Shown one piece after another: positions 26,608 through 35,532 of a stretch of DNA of 64,000 nt (the stretch's first letter is position 1; the number at the start of each line of letters is the position of its first letter). Under the pieces are notes generated by a model. The model had not been told where the DNA came from. It saw nothing but the letters and a program-made list of their open reading frames with translations, and ran no database searches. The stretch lies in NCBI GenBank assembly GCA_902774995.1, contig CACYKR010000010.1, positions 1-64,000 on the forward strand, given 5' to 3'. The stretch comes from an uncultured Bacteroidales bacterium (GTDB lineage Bacteria > Bacteroidota > Bacteroidia > Bacteroidales > Paludibacteraceae). The position numbers and the translations under genes are program-made.

Positions 26608-27501
26608 TCATGTCAGGTCGTAACCGTAATGCTTGAGGCGGGAGATGTTGGAACGCCAATCTTTGTCCACTTTGACGAAGAGCTGGAGGAAGACCTGCTT
26701 CCCGAAGAAGTCCTCTATGTCCTTGCGAGCTTGCGAGCCGACGCGCTTGAGGGCAGAACCGGCCTTGCCGATGATTATGCCCTTCTGGGAGTCGCGCTCG
26801 CAGTAGATGACGGCATCTATGCGGATGAGTTTGTCCTCTTCCTTGAAGGACTCCACCTCCACCTCGACGGAGTACGGGATTTCCTTGTCGTAGTTGAGGA
26901 GGATCTTCTCGCGGATAATCTCATCTACGAAGAACCGTGCCGGTTTGTCGGTGAGTTGGTCTTTGGGGAAGAACGGCGGTCCGACAGGCAGTGCTTCTTT
27001 GATGGCATCGAAGAGCTGCGCTACGCCGAAACGCTCCTGTGCGGAAATGGGGAATATTTCAGCCTCGGGCAGTTGGTTGTGCCAGAAAGCCACAAGGGAC
27101 TCCAGCGTCTCCTGGGTAGTAAGGTCAATCTTATTGATAATAAGGAACACGCGCGTACCTGCCGCAGCCATGCGCTTTACCTTCTCCAGAAAATCGGCAT
27201 TGCGGTCGGCAGTGTCCTGCGGTTCGGTCACATAGAGGAGCACGTCGGCATCCACGAGGGCGGAGCGGCTGAACTCCAGCATCTTCTCCTGCAAGCGGTA
27301 GTTCGGGGAGAGGACACCCGGTGTATCGGAATAGACCATCTGGAAATCCTCGCCGTTGACGATACCGAGGATGCGGTGGCGGGTAGTCTGCGCCTTCGAG
27401 GTAATGATGGACAGACGCTCGCCCACCAAGGCGTTCATGAGGGTCGATTTGCCTACGTTGGGGTTGCCAACAATATTTACAAACCCGCTCTTATGTACCA
27501 T
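26608..27501 (-). CDS. era: GTPase Era
   Basis: Era binds 16S rRNA and is needed for 30S subunit assembly. From the start at 27501 the protein is 297 residues: MVHKSGFVNIVGNPNVGKST (G1 loop), DTPG (G3), NKID (G4), and a C-terminal KH domain (GIIIGKAGSALKRVG). Two further in-frame ATGs at 27516 and 27531 arise because a 15-nt unit (ATGGTAAATGACAAA) is tandemly repeated. The most upstream overlaps the tdh stop. The third ATG fits the family best. Confidence 0.94.
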   Translation of the reverse strand: MVHKSGFVNIVGNPNVGKSTLMNALVGERLSIITSKAQTTRHRILGIVNGEDFQMVYSDTPGVLSPNYRLQEKMLEFSRSALVDADVLLYVTEPQDTADRNADFLEKVKRMAAAGTRVFLIINKIDLTTQETLESLVAFWHNQLPEAEIFPISAQERFGVAQLFDAIKEALPVGPPFFPKDQLTDKPARFFVDEIIREKILLNYDKEIPYSVEVEVESFKEEDKLIRIDAVIYCERDSQKGIIIGKAGSALKRVGSQARKDIEDFFGKQVFLQLFVKVDKDWRSNISRLKHYGYDLT

Positions 27502-27533
27502 TTTGTCATTTACCATTTTGTCATTTACCATTC
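27498..27533. repeat. 15-nt array carrying three in-frame ATGs at the era start
   Basis: ATGGTAAATGACAAA is repeated twice plus a partial copy. Each copy carries an ATG in the era frame, and the tdh stop codon (TGG TAA) is within the first copy. Confidence 0.85.
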
Positions 27534-28550
27534 TAATAATACCTTTCCGCACTGACCGCTGACCATGACATCGAAGCCTTTCTGGAAATCCTCGAACTTG
27601 AAGCGGTGGGTGATGACCGGACTGAGGTCCAGTCCTCCGAGGAGCATCTGCTCCATCTGGTACCATGTCTCCCACATCCGGCGGCCGGTGATACCTTTGA
27701 TAGTCAGTGCATTGAAGATGACGTCCGACCAGTTCACCTGCGTATTGGAGGGCAGAATACCTAATTGGGCTATGTTCGCTCCCTTGTACATATGTGCAAT
27801 CATATCATTGAAAGCCGCCGGTGCACCGCTCATCTCCAGTCCCACATCGAAACCTCTGATGCCTAATTGCTTCATCGCACCTTCAACGGTCTCGCCTTTG
27901 GAACCGTCAACCGTCAGCGTGGCACCCATCTTCTTGGCTATCTCCAGCCGGAGCGGGTTAAGGTCTGTAACGACGATGTTCTTCGCGCCGGCGTAACGGC
28001 AGATACCTGCCGCCATCGTTCCGATGAGTCCTGCGCCGGTAATCAGCACATCCTCGCCCAGAAGCGGGAAAGCCAGTGCCGTGTGGGTGGCGTTACCGAA
28101 GGGGTCCATAATGGCGGCGAAGTCATCGGGAATCTCCGGACGCAGTTTGACCACGTTGCTTTCGGGAATAGTGACGTATTCCGCGAAGCAACCGTCCTTT
28201 CCCATGATACCTACAGAGATGGTGTTCTCGCATACATGCCCCATGCCTCGGCGGCAGTTACGGCAGTGTCCGCAAACGATGTGTCCTTCGGCTGTGACTC
28301 GCTCACCGACTTTGAAGTTCCGCACACCGGGTCCCACTTCGGCTACAACGCCCACGAACTCGTGACCCATCGTATAAGGCGGTTTGCAGTGGGCTTGCGA
28401 CCACTCGTCCCATTTATACATATGCAGGTCGGTGCCGCAGATAGCGGCTTTGATAACCTTAATCAGTACGTCGTTGACCCCCACTTCCGGCATCGGCACA
28501 TCTTCCATCCAGATGCCGGGCTCCGCGTATTTCTTAACTAATGCTTTCAT
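27525..28550 (-). CDS. tdh: L-threonine 3-dehydrogenase
   Basis: Tdh oxidises threonine to 2-amino-3-ketobutyrate with NAD. The 341-residue medium-chain dehydrogenase has the catalytic zinc ligands (CGTDLH, GHEFVGVV), the structural zinc cysteines (CGHCRNCRRGMGHVC) and the Rossmann motif GAGLIG. The adjacent kbl gene provides the next step, so the two form the threonine-to-glycine pathway. Its stop codon falls inside the array that precedes era. Confidence 0.96.
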   Translation of the reverse strand: MKALVKKYAEPGIWMEDVPMPEVGVNDVLIKVIKAAICGTDLHMYKWDEWSQAHCKPPYTMGHEFVGVVAEVGPGVRNFKVGERVTAEGHIVCGHCRNCRRGMGHVCENTISVGIMGKDGCFAEYVTIPESNVVKLRPEIPDDFAAIMDPFGNATHTALAFPLLGEDVLITGAGLIGTMAAGICRYAGAKNIVVTDLNPLRLEIAKKMGATLTVDGSKGETVEGAMKQLGIRGFDVGLEMSGAPAAFNDMIAHMYKGANIAQLGILPSNTQVNWSDVIFNALTIKGITGRRMWETWYQMEQMLLGGLDLSPVITHRFKFEDFQKGFDVMVSGQCGKVLLEW

Positions 28551-28553
28551 TTC

Positions 28554-28592
28554 CTTTGTACTTTGTACTTTGTCCCTTTGTCACTTCGTCAA
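28554..28592. repeat. Heptad array (TACTTTG) between tdh and kbl
   Basis: TTTGTACTTTGTACTTTGTCCC and related words fill the 30-nt gap and run into the last codons of kbl. The same words occur at 13304-13359 and, as TACTTGG, at 40434-40812. Confidence 0.8.
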
Positions 28593-29774
28593 TACACCAA
28601 GTTCCATGCCAATCTTCGTGAAGGCGGCGATACATTTATCTAATTGTTCGCGCGTGTGCGCTGCGGAAACCTGCACGCGGATACGTGCCTGCCCCTTCGG
28701 CACAACCGGATAATAGAAGCCCGTGACGTATATTCCCTCGTCTTGCAGTTTGGCTGCAAACTCTTGCGAGAGCCGCGCATCGTAGAGCATTACGGCACAG
28801 ATAGCAGACTGCGTCGGCTTGATGTCAAAGCCTGCCGCTTTCATCCGGGCCACGAAGTATGCCGTATTCTCGTGCAGGCGGTCCTGCAGTTCGTTACTCC
28901 GTGTCAGTATCTCAAAAGTCTTGATACCCGCCGCAGCAATCATCGGCGGGATGGAGTTCGAGAAGAGATACGGACGGCTGCGTTGGCGCAGGAGGTCGAT
29001 GATCTCTTTCTTACCTGTCGTGAAACCGCCTACCGAGCCTCCGAAGGCTTTTCCGAGCGTGCCGGTGATAATCTCCACCTTGCCGCGCATGTTGTACAGT
29101 TCGGTCACGCCGTGTCCGGTCTTGCCGACTACGCCTGCGGAGTGGCTCTCATCCACCATGACGAGCGCGTTGTATTTCTGCGCGAGTTCGTAAATCTTGT
29201 CCAGCGGACACACATTGCCGTCCATGGAGAAGACGCCGTCGGTAGCGATGATACGGAATCGTTGCGTCTGTGCTTTCTTGAGCTGCTCCTCCAGATCCGC
29301 CATGTCGCCGTTCGCGTAACGGTAACGCACCGCCTTGCACAGACGCACGCCGTCGATAATAGAAGCGTGGTTGAGTGCGTCAGAGATGATAGCGTCTTCC
29401 TCCGTCAGCAGCGGTTCGAACAGTCCGCCGTTGGCGTCAAAGCAGGCGGCATAAAGGATAGTATCCTCTGTGCCGAAGAAATCGGAGATTACCTTCTCCA
29501 ACTCTTTGTGCGTATCCTGCGTACCGCAGATAAAACGCACCGATGCCATGCCGTAACCGCGTGCATCCATGCGGTCCTTGGCGGCCTGAATCAGTTCGGG
29601 ATTGTCCGCCAAACCGAGATAGTTGTTCGCGCAGAAGTTAATCACTTCCTGTCCGCCCTCTACGGCAATGCCCGACGACTGCGGAGTGATAATCACCCGC
29701 TCGTTCTTATATAAACCAGCATCTTTGATCTCTTGCAAAGTCTGCTGCAGATGTTTCTGAAAATCGTTGTACAT
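28581..29774 (-). CDS. kbl: Glycine C-acetyltransferase (2-amino-3-ketobutyrate CoA ligase)
   Basis: Kbl cleaves 2-amino-3-ketobutyrate with CoA to glycine and acetyl-CoA, using PLP. The 397-residue protein has the alpha-oxoamine synthase features: NNYLGLAD, ACFDANGG, DESHSAG and the PLP lysine in GTLGKAFGGSVGG (about 246). It precedes tdh in the same operon, so together they degrade threonine. Confidence 0.96.
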   Translation of the reverse strand: MYNDFQKHLQQTLQEIKDAGLYKNERVIITPQSSGIAVEGGQEVINFCANNYLGLADNPELIQAAKDRMDARGYGMASVRFICGTQDTHKELEKVISDFFGTEDTILYAACFDANGGLFEPLLTEEDAIISDALNHASIIDGVRLCKAVRYRYANGDMADLEEQLKKAQTQRFRIIATDGVFSMDGNVCPLDKIYELAQKYNALVMVDESHSAGVVGKTGHGVTELYNMRGKVEIITGTLGKAFGGSVGGFTTGKKEIIDLLRQRSRPYLFSNSIPPMIAAAGIKTFEILTRSNELQDRLHENTAYFVARMKAAGFDIKPTQSAICAVMLYDARLSQEFAAKLQDEGIYVTGFYYPVVPKGQARIRVQVSAAHTREQLDKCIAAFTKIGMELGVLTK

Positions 29775-29818
29775 AATTGCTTTTTTGTTATAGCGACCTT
29801 AGTACGACGTTAGCCTTG

Positions 29819-29862
29819 ACTGTCGGTTGACCGTCGGCTGACCGTCGGCTGACCGTCGGTAT
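29819..29862. repeat. 11-nt tandem array (ACCGTCGGCTG)
   Basis: Four 11-nt units (ACTGTCGGTTG, ACCGTCGGCTG twice, ACCGTCGGTAT) lie between gdhA and kbl, ending just before the gdhA stop codon. Confidence 0.85.
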
Positions 29863-29864
29863 TC

Positions 29865-31208
29865 TTAAATGATTCCCTGTTCAAGCATCGCGGTTGCGAC
29901 CTTCATGAATCCGGCTATGTTAGCGCCCTTCACGTAGTCAATGGTGCCGTCGGGCTGTGTGCCGTAGCGGACGCACTGCTCGTGGATGGACTCCATGATA
30001 TGATGCAGCCGCTCGTCCACTTCTTTGCCTGTCCATGAGAGGTGCTCGGCGTTCTGCGTCATCTCCAGGCCGGAGGTTGCCACGCCGCCGGCGTTGACCG
30101 CCTTGCCCGGAGCAAAGAGCACTCCGTTGTGCTGGAAGAAATGGATAGCTCCCGGCTGGCAGCCCATGTTCGATACCTCGCAGCAGCACCAGCAGCCGTT
30201 CGCTTTCAGTTCTTTGGCATCATCTTCGCTCAACTCGTTCTGGAACGCACACGGCAGAGCGATGTCGCACGGGATCGACCATGCTTTCTTGCCTTCCGTG
30301 AAGACGCAGAGGTTCGGGAACTTGTCCGCCATGTCTTGCACTTTGTTGCGGTTCGACGCACGCATAACGAGCATGTAGTCGATCATCTCTTTGGTAATAC
30401 CGTCCTTAATAGCCACTACGCCGTCGGGTCCGGATATCGCCACCACTTTGGCGCCCAACTCAACCGCTTTAGTAGCCGCGCCCCATGCCACGTTGCCGAA
30501 ACCGGAGATCGCCACGCGTTTTCCCTTGATATCTTTGCCTGCCTTGTGCAGGAGGTGTTGCGTGAAATAGAGTGCTCCGAAGCCTGTTGCCTCCGGGCGG
30601 AGGATTGAACCGCCCCAAGTCATGCCTTTGCCGGTAAGCACGCCGGTGTGGTATTCGCGTGCGAGTTTCTGGTACATGCCGTTGAGGAATCCTATTTCCC
30701 GTCCGCCTACGCCTACATCACCTGCCGGAATATCCTGGTCCGGACCGATGCAACGCCATAGTTCGAGCATGAACGCCTGGCAGAAACGCATGATCTCCGC
30801 GTCGCTCTTGCCAACGGGGTCAAAGTCCGAACCGCCTTTCGCGCCACCCATCGGAAGGGTCGTCAGTGCGTTTTTAAAAGTCTGCTCGAAACCGAGGAAC
30901 TTCAGCATGGACGGCGTCACGGCTCTGTGGAAACGCAGACCGCCTTTGTACGGACCGATGGCGCTGTTGAACTGCACGCGATAACCGAGGTTCGTCTGCA
31001 CTTCGCCCTGATCGTCAATCCATGTCACGCGGAACGTGAAGATACGGTCGGGCTCCACCATGCGCTCCACGATCTTCGCCTGCTCGAACTCGGGGTGCTG
31101 GTTGTACACCTCTTCGATTGACTCCAATACTTCCTGAACCGCCTGCAGGTACTCTGCTTCCCCCGGGTGTTTCGCAGCCAAAGACTGCATAATGTCTTGT
31201 ACTTTCAT
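29865..31208 (-). CDS. gdhA: Glutamate dehydrogenase, hexameric GdhA type
   Basis: GdhA interconverts 2-oxoglutarate plus ammonia and glutamate and is the main ammonia-assimilating enzyme in many Bacteroidales. The start chosen, MKVQDIMQSLAAKHPG at 31208, gives 447 residues, normal for the family. Visible are GPYKGGLRFH, LPMGGAKGGSDFDP with the catalytic lysine, and the Rossmann motif SGFGNVAWGA. Cofactor preference is not certain. It may be cotranscribed with the NUDIX gene 13 nt upstream. Confidence 0.95.
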   Translation of the reverse strand: MKVQDIMQSLAAKHPGEAEYLQAVQEVLESIEEVYNQHPEFEQAKIVERMVEPDRIFTFRVTWIDDQGEVQTNLGYRVQFNSAIGPYKGGLRFHRAVTPSMLKFLGFEQTFKNALTTLPMGGAKGGSDFDPVGKSDAEIMRFCQAFMLELWRCIGPDQDIPAGDVGVGGREIGFLNGMYQKLAREYHTGVLTGKGMTWGGSILRPEATGFGALYFTQHLLHKAGKDIKGKRVAISGFGNVAWGAATKAVELGAKVVAISGPDGVVAIKDGITKEMIDYMLVMRASNRNKVQDMADKFPNLCVFTEGKKAWSIPCDIALPCAFQNELSEDDAKELKANGCWCCCEVSNMGCQPGAIHFFQHNGVLFAPGKAVNAGGVATSGLEMTQNAEHLSWTGKEVDERLHHIMESIHEQCVRYGTQPDGTIDYVKGANIAGFMKVATAMLEQGII

Positions 31209-31221
31209 TATTTTGTGTTTT

Positions 31222-31782
31222 TTATGGTTGATTAAGTGCAAAGTATTTCCATAGCGGTGCGGCGTGGAGGGCCTGGATGATCTCGCCGTCCTGCAACATC
31301 TCCAGCACCTGCTCCTTCTCCATGATATCCACATGAATGTCCTCCGTCAGCTCCTGGTGCTGCTCGCGGCGTTTCTCCACGCCCGTAGCCAGGAAGGTAT
31401 AGGACAGGTTGTTGTGATTCGTGGGGTTCGGCGAAAGGGTCATGAAGAGACTCCATTCCCCTCCCTCGTATCCGGTTTCTTCGCTCAGTTCGCGTTTGGC
31501 AGCCTCTAATGGTGTCTCACCCGGATCAATCACGCCGGCGACCAGTTCATAATGGGTCTCGCCCAGCGCGTGACGGTACTGGTCCTCCATAACCATCTTG
31601 CCGTCCTTGGTAATGGCAATCACGTTGATCCAGTCCGGGAACTCCAAGATATACCACGTCGGTATCTGCGTGCCGGAAGGCAGCTCCACACATTCCTGCC
31701 GCACCGAGAGCCATGGCCCCAGGTGCAGGATGTTCTCGCTATGCACCACTTTCCACGGACGATTGTCTATTTTCGGATACAT
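31222..31782 (-). CDS. NUDIX hydrolase, ADP-ribose pyrophosphatase-like
   Basis: The 186-residue enzyme, from the ATG at 31782 (MYPKIDNRPWKVV), has a full Nudix box GVIDPGETPLEAAKRELSEE (about 99-118) and the surrounding fold of ADP-sugar pyrophosphatases. It likely hydrolyses ADP-ribose or a similar nucleotide sugar. A consensus promoter lies about 30 nt upstream of the start, and gdhA follows closely. Confidence 0.88.
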   Translation of the reverse strand: MYPKIDNRPWKVVHSENILHLGPWLSVRQECVELPSGTQIPTWYILEFPDWINVIAITKDGKMVMEDQYRHALGETHYELVAGVIDPGETPLEAAKRELSEETGYEGGEWSLFMTLSPNPTNHNNLSYTFLATGVEKRREQHQELTEDIHVDIMEKEQVLEMLQDGEIIQALHAAPLWKYFALNQP

Positions 31783-31809
31783 TTCTTTTTCCTCTATCAA
31801 TTTTGCACG

Positions 31810-31840
31810 CAAAATTACTAAAAAAAAATGACATACGCAA
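31810..31840 (-). promoter_or_regulatory. Promoter of the NUDIX gene
   Basis: TTGC (31837-31840) and TAATTTTG (31810-31817) on the minus strand match the consensus. Confidence 0.75.
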
Positions 31841-31876
31841 GAGCGCACGTCATTTTTCCGCATTTTTATGGTTCCG

Positions 31877-34387
31877 CTATTGACCAAGGGAAGTTCCGCT
31901 GCCGAGGCGGGAAGATTCGTCGAGTTCGCCCACACGGCGGTGTTTATGCTGTTGCTGCGTGCCGAACATCCAAACGACGGAAAGCATGACGCGCTGCTGC
32001 CTGACGGTCTGGCGATACCAACTCGTGTAGCCGGATTGCTGCCCCATATCGGTGGTGGTGAAACGCATCGAACGTGCCAGATCTTGGACGTTGAGGTTGA
32101 AGACCAGCCCCTTTTTCATGTACATCTTACGAATGCCGAAGGACAGATAATAACTACTCTCCTGCCGCTCATAACCGGTTGTCATCGGCGAAGACCAGTT
32201 GCCGTCAAACGTCACGGTCCAATCTTTCGGCAAATAAGCCGAGAGCGTGCCGCCTACATAACCGTAGTGATTGCCGAGTTGGTAAACCGGCTTGCCGTCC
32301 GGTTTCTTGTCGTACGATTTATTGAGGAAATGATACCACCCTGCATTGACGGTAAGTGCGAGCCAAGCACCAGACAATTTACGATTTGGACATTTACCAT
32401 TTACCATTTGGCTTTCATCGCATTTCTCGTATTTGGGCACTAAAGGCAACTCGGTCAGAGAGATGTTTCCGCCATGCGTGGTACAGGTACCGAAATTGAC
32501 CCAACGCATTCTGCCCGTGCCATCGGAAAGAATATCCGTCTTGCGGTTGAACATGTTCTGCGTATGCGCAAAATTGAAGGTCAGATTGAGGTATTGCGTC
32601 CAGCTGAAATGCAGTTCCACATCGTTGTTGAACTCCGGGGAGAGCTCCGTGTTTCCCTCCTGATAACTATAAGCATCCACATACGTACGGAAGGGGTTCA
32701 GCATCCAGTAGTTCGGCCGTTTGATACGTCGCGTGTATGAGGCGGAAACGGCTACCGGTTGTTGCAGTTTACCCAGCGGTTTAGAGGTATAACCGACATA
32801 AGCTGTGGGGAAGGGATCAAAATACGACTTGTTCGTAATCGAGTCCGCGGATGCCCAGTTACCGTGTGAGAAGGTGTACTCCCCGCGCAGACCGAGTTTC
32901 ACCGACCAGTGCTCGCCAAACTGCTTGCCGACGGAGATATAAGCCGCAGCCACGTGCTCTTGGTAACGGAAGTCGGAAACGGCTTGCGGACTTTGGGTTC
33001 CATTGACGGTGGAGTCCGTTGTCATATGGTTATCGGTGGTAGAAAGGGCATATTTGACCCCAGTCTCAATCATGCCGGTTTTCCAGAACTTCGTCTGAAA
33101 ATCCAACTTCGCCGAGTAGATCTGTGCCGTCTGGCGAGGACGCAGATCCAAGTCCAGCGATCGTGTGCCGTAGTCGGAATGCTGCATATTCTTCGTACGC
33201 GTGGAATAGCGGTTATAATCCACATTGACTGTCAGTTCACGCTCCAACGCCTCATTGAACGTGTGCGTATAGTTGAGGTTTGCCGTGTGTTGCGGAGCTT
33301 GCGTCGAGGTGTTCGTAGATGTATAGCTGAACGTAGTGTCCGAACCTAAAACGGTATAACCGATATTGCGATCATCAATAATGTCCTGCCGGATGCGCAT
33401 ATACGGAACTTGCAGAATAAAACCGAAAGTGTTGGCGGAATCAATATACCAGTCGTTGCCGAGTTTCATCATATAATATTGAAACTCAATGTCGTAGCCC
33501 GAATACGAATAGTTCTCCATCGCCTTACCTGAACCGTCGGAAGGTGCTTTTCTACGGGTTTCAAAATCCGCATCATTCTGCGCAAAGACCTGTGTCAGTT
33601 GACCGAAAGTATAGGTCTTTTCGCCGCGATAATTGAGGTTAAGCGATAACATATCGTTGTTCAACCATCGTCTGACATCGCCGAAATACATACCGCCGTA
33701 GGCGGCAGAGAGCATTCCGTTCAGGCCTTTCATCATATTGCGTTTGGTCTTGATATTGATGATTCCGCCCTGTCCGGAAGCGTCATATTTGGCGGAAGGG
33801 TTGGAGATGATTTCTATCTTCTCTATGGTGTTGCCGTCCGTACCGTCCAGCATGGCTTTCAACTGTTGCCCGGATAGGTAGGAAGGCTTGCCGTCCAGAT
33901 AAATCTCCACCGATTTGCCGTTGACAGTGATATTGCCGTCCTTGTCGATACGCACGCCCGGCGAACGACGGAGAATATCGTTCCCGTTAGAGCCTGCGGC
34001 GAGAGGAGATGCGGACACGTTCACCACCAACTTGTCCATCTGCCGTTCGATAAGCGGTTTCTTGGCCTTGACCTCCACTTCCGCCAACTGCTCCGCCTCT
34101 TCACGCAGAACAAAATCGGGTCCGCCGAACGCCGTTTGGTAACCCACATACGAAGCCTGAATAATATATTTCTCCTCCCTTGAGGGGAGGTCGGGAGGGG
34201 TTACTATATACTTTCCCTCCTCATCCGTGATAGCACCGGTAAGAAGCGTGGAGTCCTTTGTGAGAACAGAAATCGTCACAAACGGCATGACTTCGCCGCG
34301 GCTGTCCACCACAGAGCCTTTGAGCGTTTCTGCGGAAGTCATCACAGAAACAAAACAAACTATTATACTCAATAAGATTTTGCGCAT
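31877..34387 (-). CDS. Outer-membrane receptor-type beta-barrel protein
   Basis: The 836-residue protein, starting at 34387 (MRKILLSIIVCFVSV), has a signal peptide, a carboxypeptidase-regulatory-like beta-sandwich (about 22-100), a plug-like domain (about 110-230, with VNGKSVEIYLDGKPSYLS and ASGQGGIINIKTK) and a large TonB-receptor-like barrel. It matches the Bacteroidota family of TonB-dependent-receptor relatives without SusD partners; the ligand is unknown. Two repeats are in frame: a palindrome giving PPDLPSREEK in the first domain and a heptad array giving QMVNGKCPNRK in a probable loop of the barrel. Confidence 0.85.
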   Translation of the reverse strand: MRKILLSIIVCFVSVMTSAETLKGSVVDSRGEVMPFVTISVLTKDSTLLTGAITDEEGKYIVTPPDLPSREEKYIIQASYVGYQTAFGGPDFVLREEAEQLAEVEVKAKKPLIERQMDKLVVNVSASPLAAGSNGNDILRRSPGVRIDKDGNITVNGKSVEIYLDGKPSYLSGQQLKAMLDGTDGNTIEKIEIISNPSAKYDASGQGGIINIKTKRNMMKGLNGMLSAAYGGMYFGDVRRWLNNDMLSLNLNYRGEKTYTFGQLTQVFAQNDADFETRRKAPSDGSGKAMENYSYSGYDIEFQYYMMKLGNDWYIDSANTFGFILQVPYMRIRQDIIDDRNIGYTVLGSDTTFSYTSTNTSTQAPQHTANLNYTHTFNEALERELTVNVDYNRYSTRTKNMQHSDYGTRSLDLDLRPRQTAQIYSAKLDFQTKFWKTGMIETGVKYALSTTDNHMTTDSTVNGTQSPQAVSDFRYQEHVAAAYISVGKQFGEHWSVKLGLRGEYTFSHGNWASADSITNKSYFDPFPTAYVGYTSKPLGKLQQPVAVSASYTRRIKRPNYWMLNPFRTYVDAYSYQEGNTELSPEFNNDVELHFSWTQYLNLTFNFAHTQNMFNRKTDILSDGTGRMRWVNFGTCTTHGGNISLTELPLVPKYEKCDESQMVNGKCPNRKLSGAWLALTVNAGWYHFLNKSYDKKPDGKPVYQLGNHYGYVGGTLSAYLPKDWTVTFDGNWSSPMTTGYERQESSYYLSFGIRKMYMKKGLVFNLNVQDLARSMRFTTTDMGQQSGYTSWYRQTVRQQRVMLSVVWMFGTQQQHKHRRVGELDESSRLGSGTSLGQ
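32375..32409. repeat. Heptad array in frame in the receptor gene
   Basis: Five 7-nt units (CAATTTA, CGATTTG, GACATTT, ACCATTT, ACCATTT) encode part of the segment QMVNGKCPNRKLSG on the minus strand. The words are those of the era, dnaK and mfd arrays. Confidence 0.8.
34171..34200. repeat. GC-rich palindromic repeat in frame in the receptor gene
   Basis: CCTCCC (34174-34179) pairs with GGGAGG (34185-34190), followed by TCGGGAGGGG. It is closely similar to 9719-9757 and encodes TPPDLPSREE on the minus strand. Confidence 0.75.
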
Positions 34388-34395
34388 GGCGTTTG

Positions 34396-34590
34396 CTATT
34401 TGATGTTCTTGTAACTGTCGTAGCAAACGAAAGCACCCACGAAGAAAATGATACCGGCTGCGAAAAAAGGTTCGTACTCGTTCTCCCACTGTTCTGAAAT
34501 GAAAGTGAGAGGGATGATACCTGTTAAGCAAAGCAAACGAAAAACTGCGGCTAACGCCAGAACGGCTCCAATGATAAATCTCAGTTTCAT
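34396..34590 (-). CDS. Small membrane protein, 64 residues
   Basis: The start is the ATG at 34590 (MKLRFIIGAVLALAAVFRLL). The product has two hydrophobic segments (about 3-28 and 40-57) separated by a short loop, so it is a two-helix inner-membrane protein. It lies 8 nt upstream of the receptor gene on the same strand and is probably in the same transcript. No function is known. A TACTTTTG -7-like box lies at 34616-34623. Confidence 0.7.
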   Translation of the reverse strand: MKLRFIIGAVLALAAVFRLLCLTGIIPLTFISEQWENEYEPFFAAGIIFFVGAFVCYDSYKNIK

Positions 34591-34671
34591 ACAATACAAA
34601 ATTTGAAATCCGGTGCAAAAGTACTGCTTTTCTTGCACCCGGTATATGAAAAAACGGACATTTGCTTGTTT

Positions 34672-35532
34672 TTATGCAAAAAAGACAGAAAAATCGTCCG
34701 TCAAAGGAATACCGAGCATTCGAAATTGCCCGGGAGAAACGCACCCCATCTGCTGAAACTCCAACGCAGCATGACTGAGGTCGTAATAGCCATGGCGGAG
34801 AACAGTTGCTAACAAATCAATCGTTTTGCCTTGTGCCGCTTGCTGCTGCATGTCCTGAATCGTGCTGTGGAAACGCCTGAGGCGGATGAATTGTTTGGGC
34901 GTGACACCGGCATACTGACGGAAAACACGCAGGAACTGCCTCTCTCCGAGACAAGCCGCCTCCGCCATCTGAAGCGCAGTAACAGCCCCTCTCGCTTCAT
35001 CGCACGCCGCCACTACTTTGCATACGCGCGAATAATTAAGGTCCGTTTGTTGCGGCAGGCGGCTCATCAGGAACTCGTCCAGCCGTATGGCGATCTCGGC
35101 TGCGTCGGCTGTATGCTTGAACATATCATCGCAAGCCATGAGTCCCTCGTCGCCATATTCGGCAGATGTCAGCACCTGTCCGACCAACTGCTGCATGTCG
35201 ATACCCAACAAAGCGTGCATTGCTCCGGGCTCAAAATCCGCCATCATTCCTTCGTACCAACCGCTGAGGGTGGTCAGACCCAGAGTCGTCTGGTTGGCTC
35301 CCAGTAGAAACAGTCCGTTGCATATTTTACCGCCGATTTCTGTCTGTACGTTGCGCTGGAAAATCAGGCTTCCATAATTAGGCAGCAAGGGTTGGACGTG
35401 CTTTCCGTTCACGAACCGCGGATCTCCATCCGGCGGCATCATCGTGTCCGTTGAGCCTTCCGCACGCACAAACACGTAGCGGCGGATATAAGGGCGCAAA
35501 GCACCTGAAGGCTGAAGAATACTAAAAATCAT
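34672..35532 (-). CDS. AraC-family transcriptional regulator
   Basis: The 286-residue protein has an N-terminal ligand- or partner-sensing domain (about 1-150, with SGALRPYIRRYVFVRAEG and FEPGAMHALLGID, DUF6597-like) and a C-terminal AraC helix-turn-helix pair (about 180-275, with ERQFLRVFRQYAGVTPKQF). Its start overlaps the stop of the histidine kinase gene by ATGA, so the two are translationally coupled. It has no receiver domain, so phosphorelay from the kinase is not obvious. Confidence 0.88.
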   Translation of the reverse strand: MIFSILQPSGALRPYIRRYVFVRAEGSTDTMMPPDGDPRFVNGKHVQPLLPNYGSLIFQRNVQTEIGGKICNGLFLLGANQTTLGLTTLSGWYEGMMADFEPGAMHALLGIDMQQLVGQVLTSAEYGDEGLMACDDMFKHTADAAEIAIRLDEFLMSRLPQQTDLNYSRVCKVVAACDEARGAVTALQMAEAACLGERQFLRVFRQYAGVTPKQFIRLRRFHSTIQDMQQQAAQGKTIDLLATVLRHGYYDLSHAALEFQQMGCVSPGQFRMLGIPLTDDFSVFFA

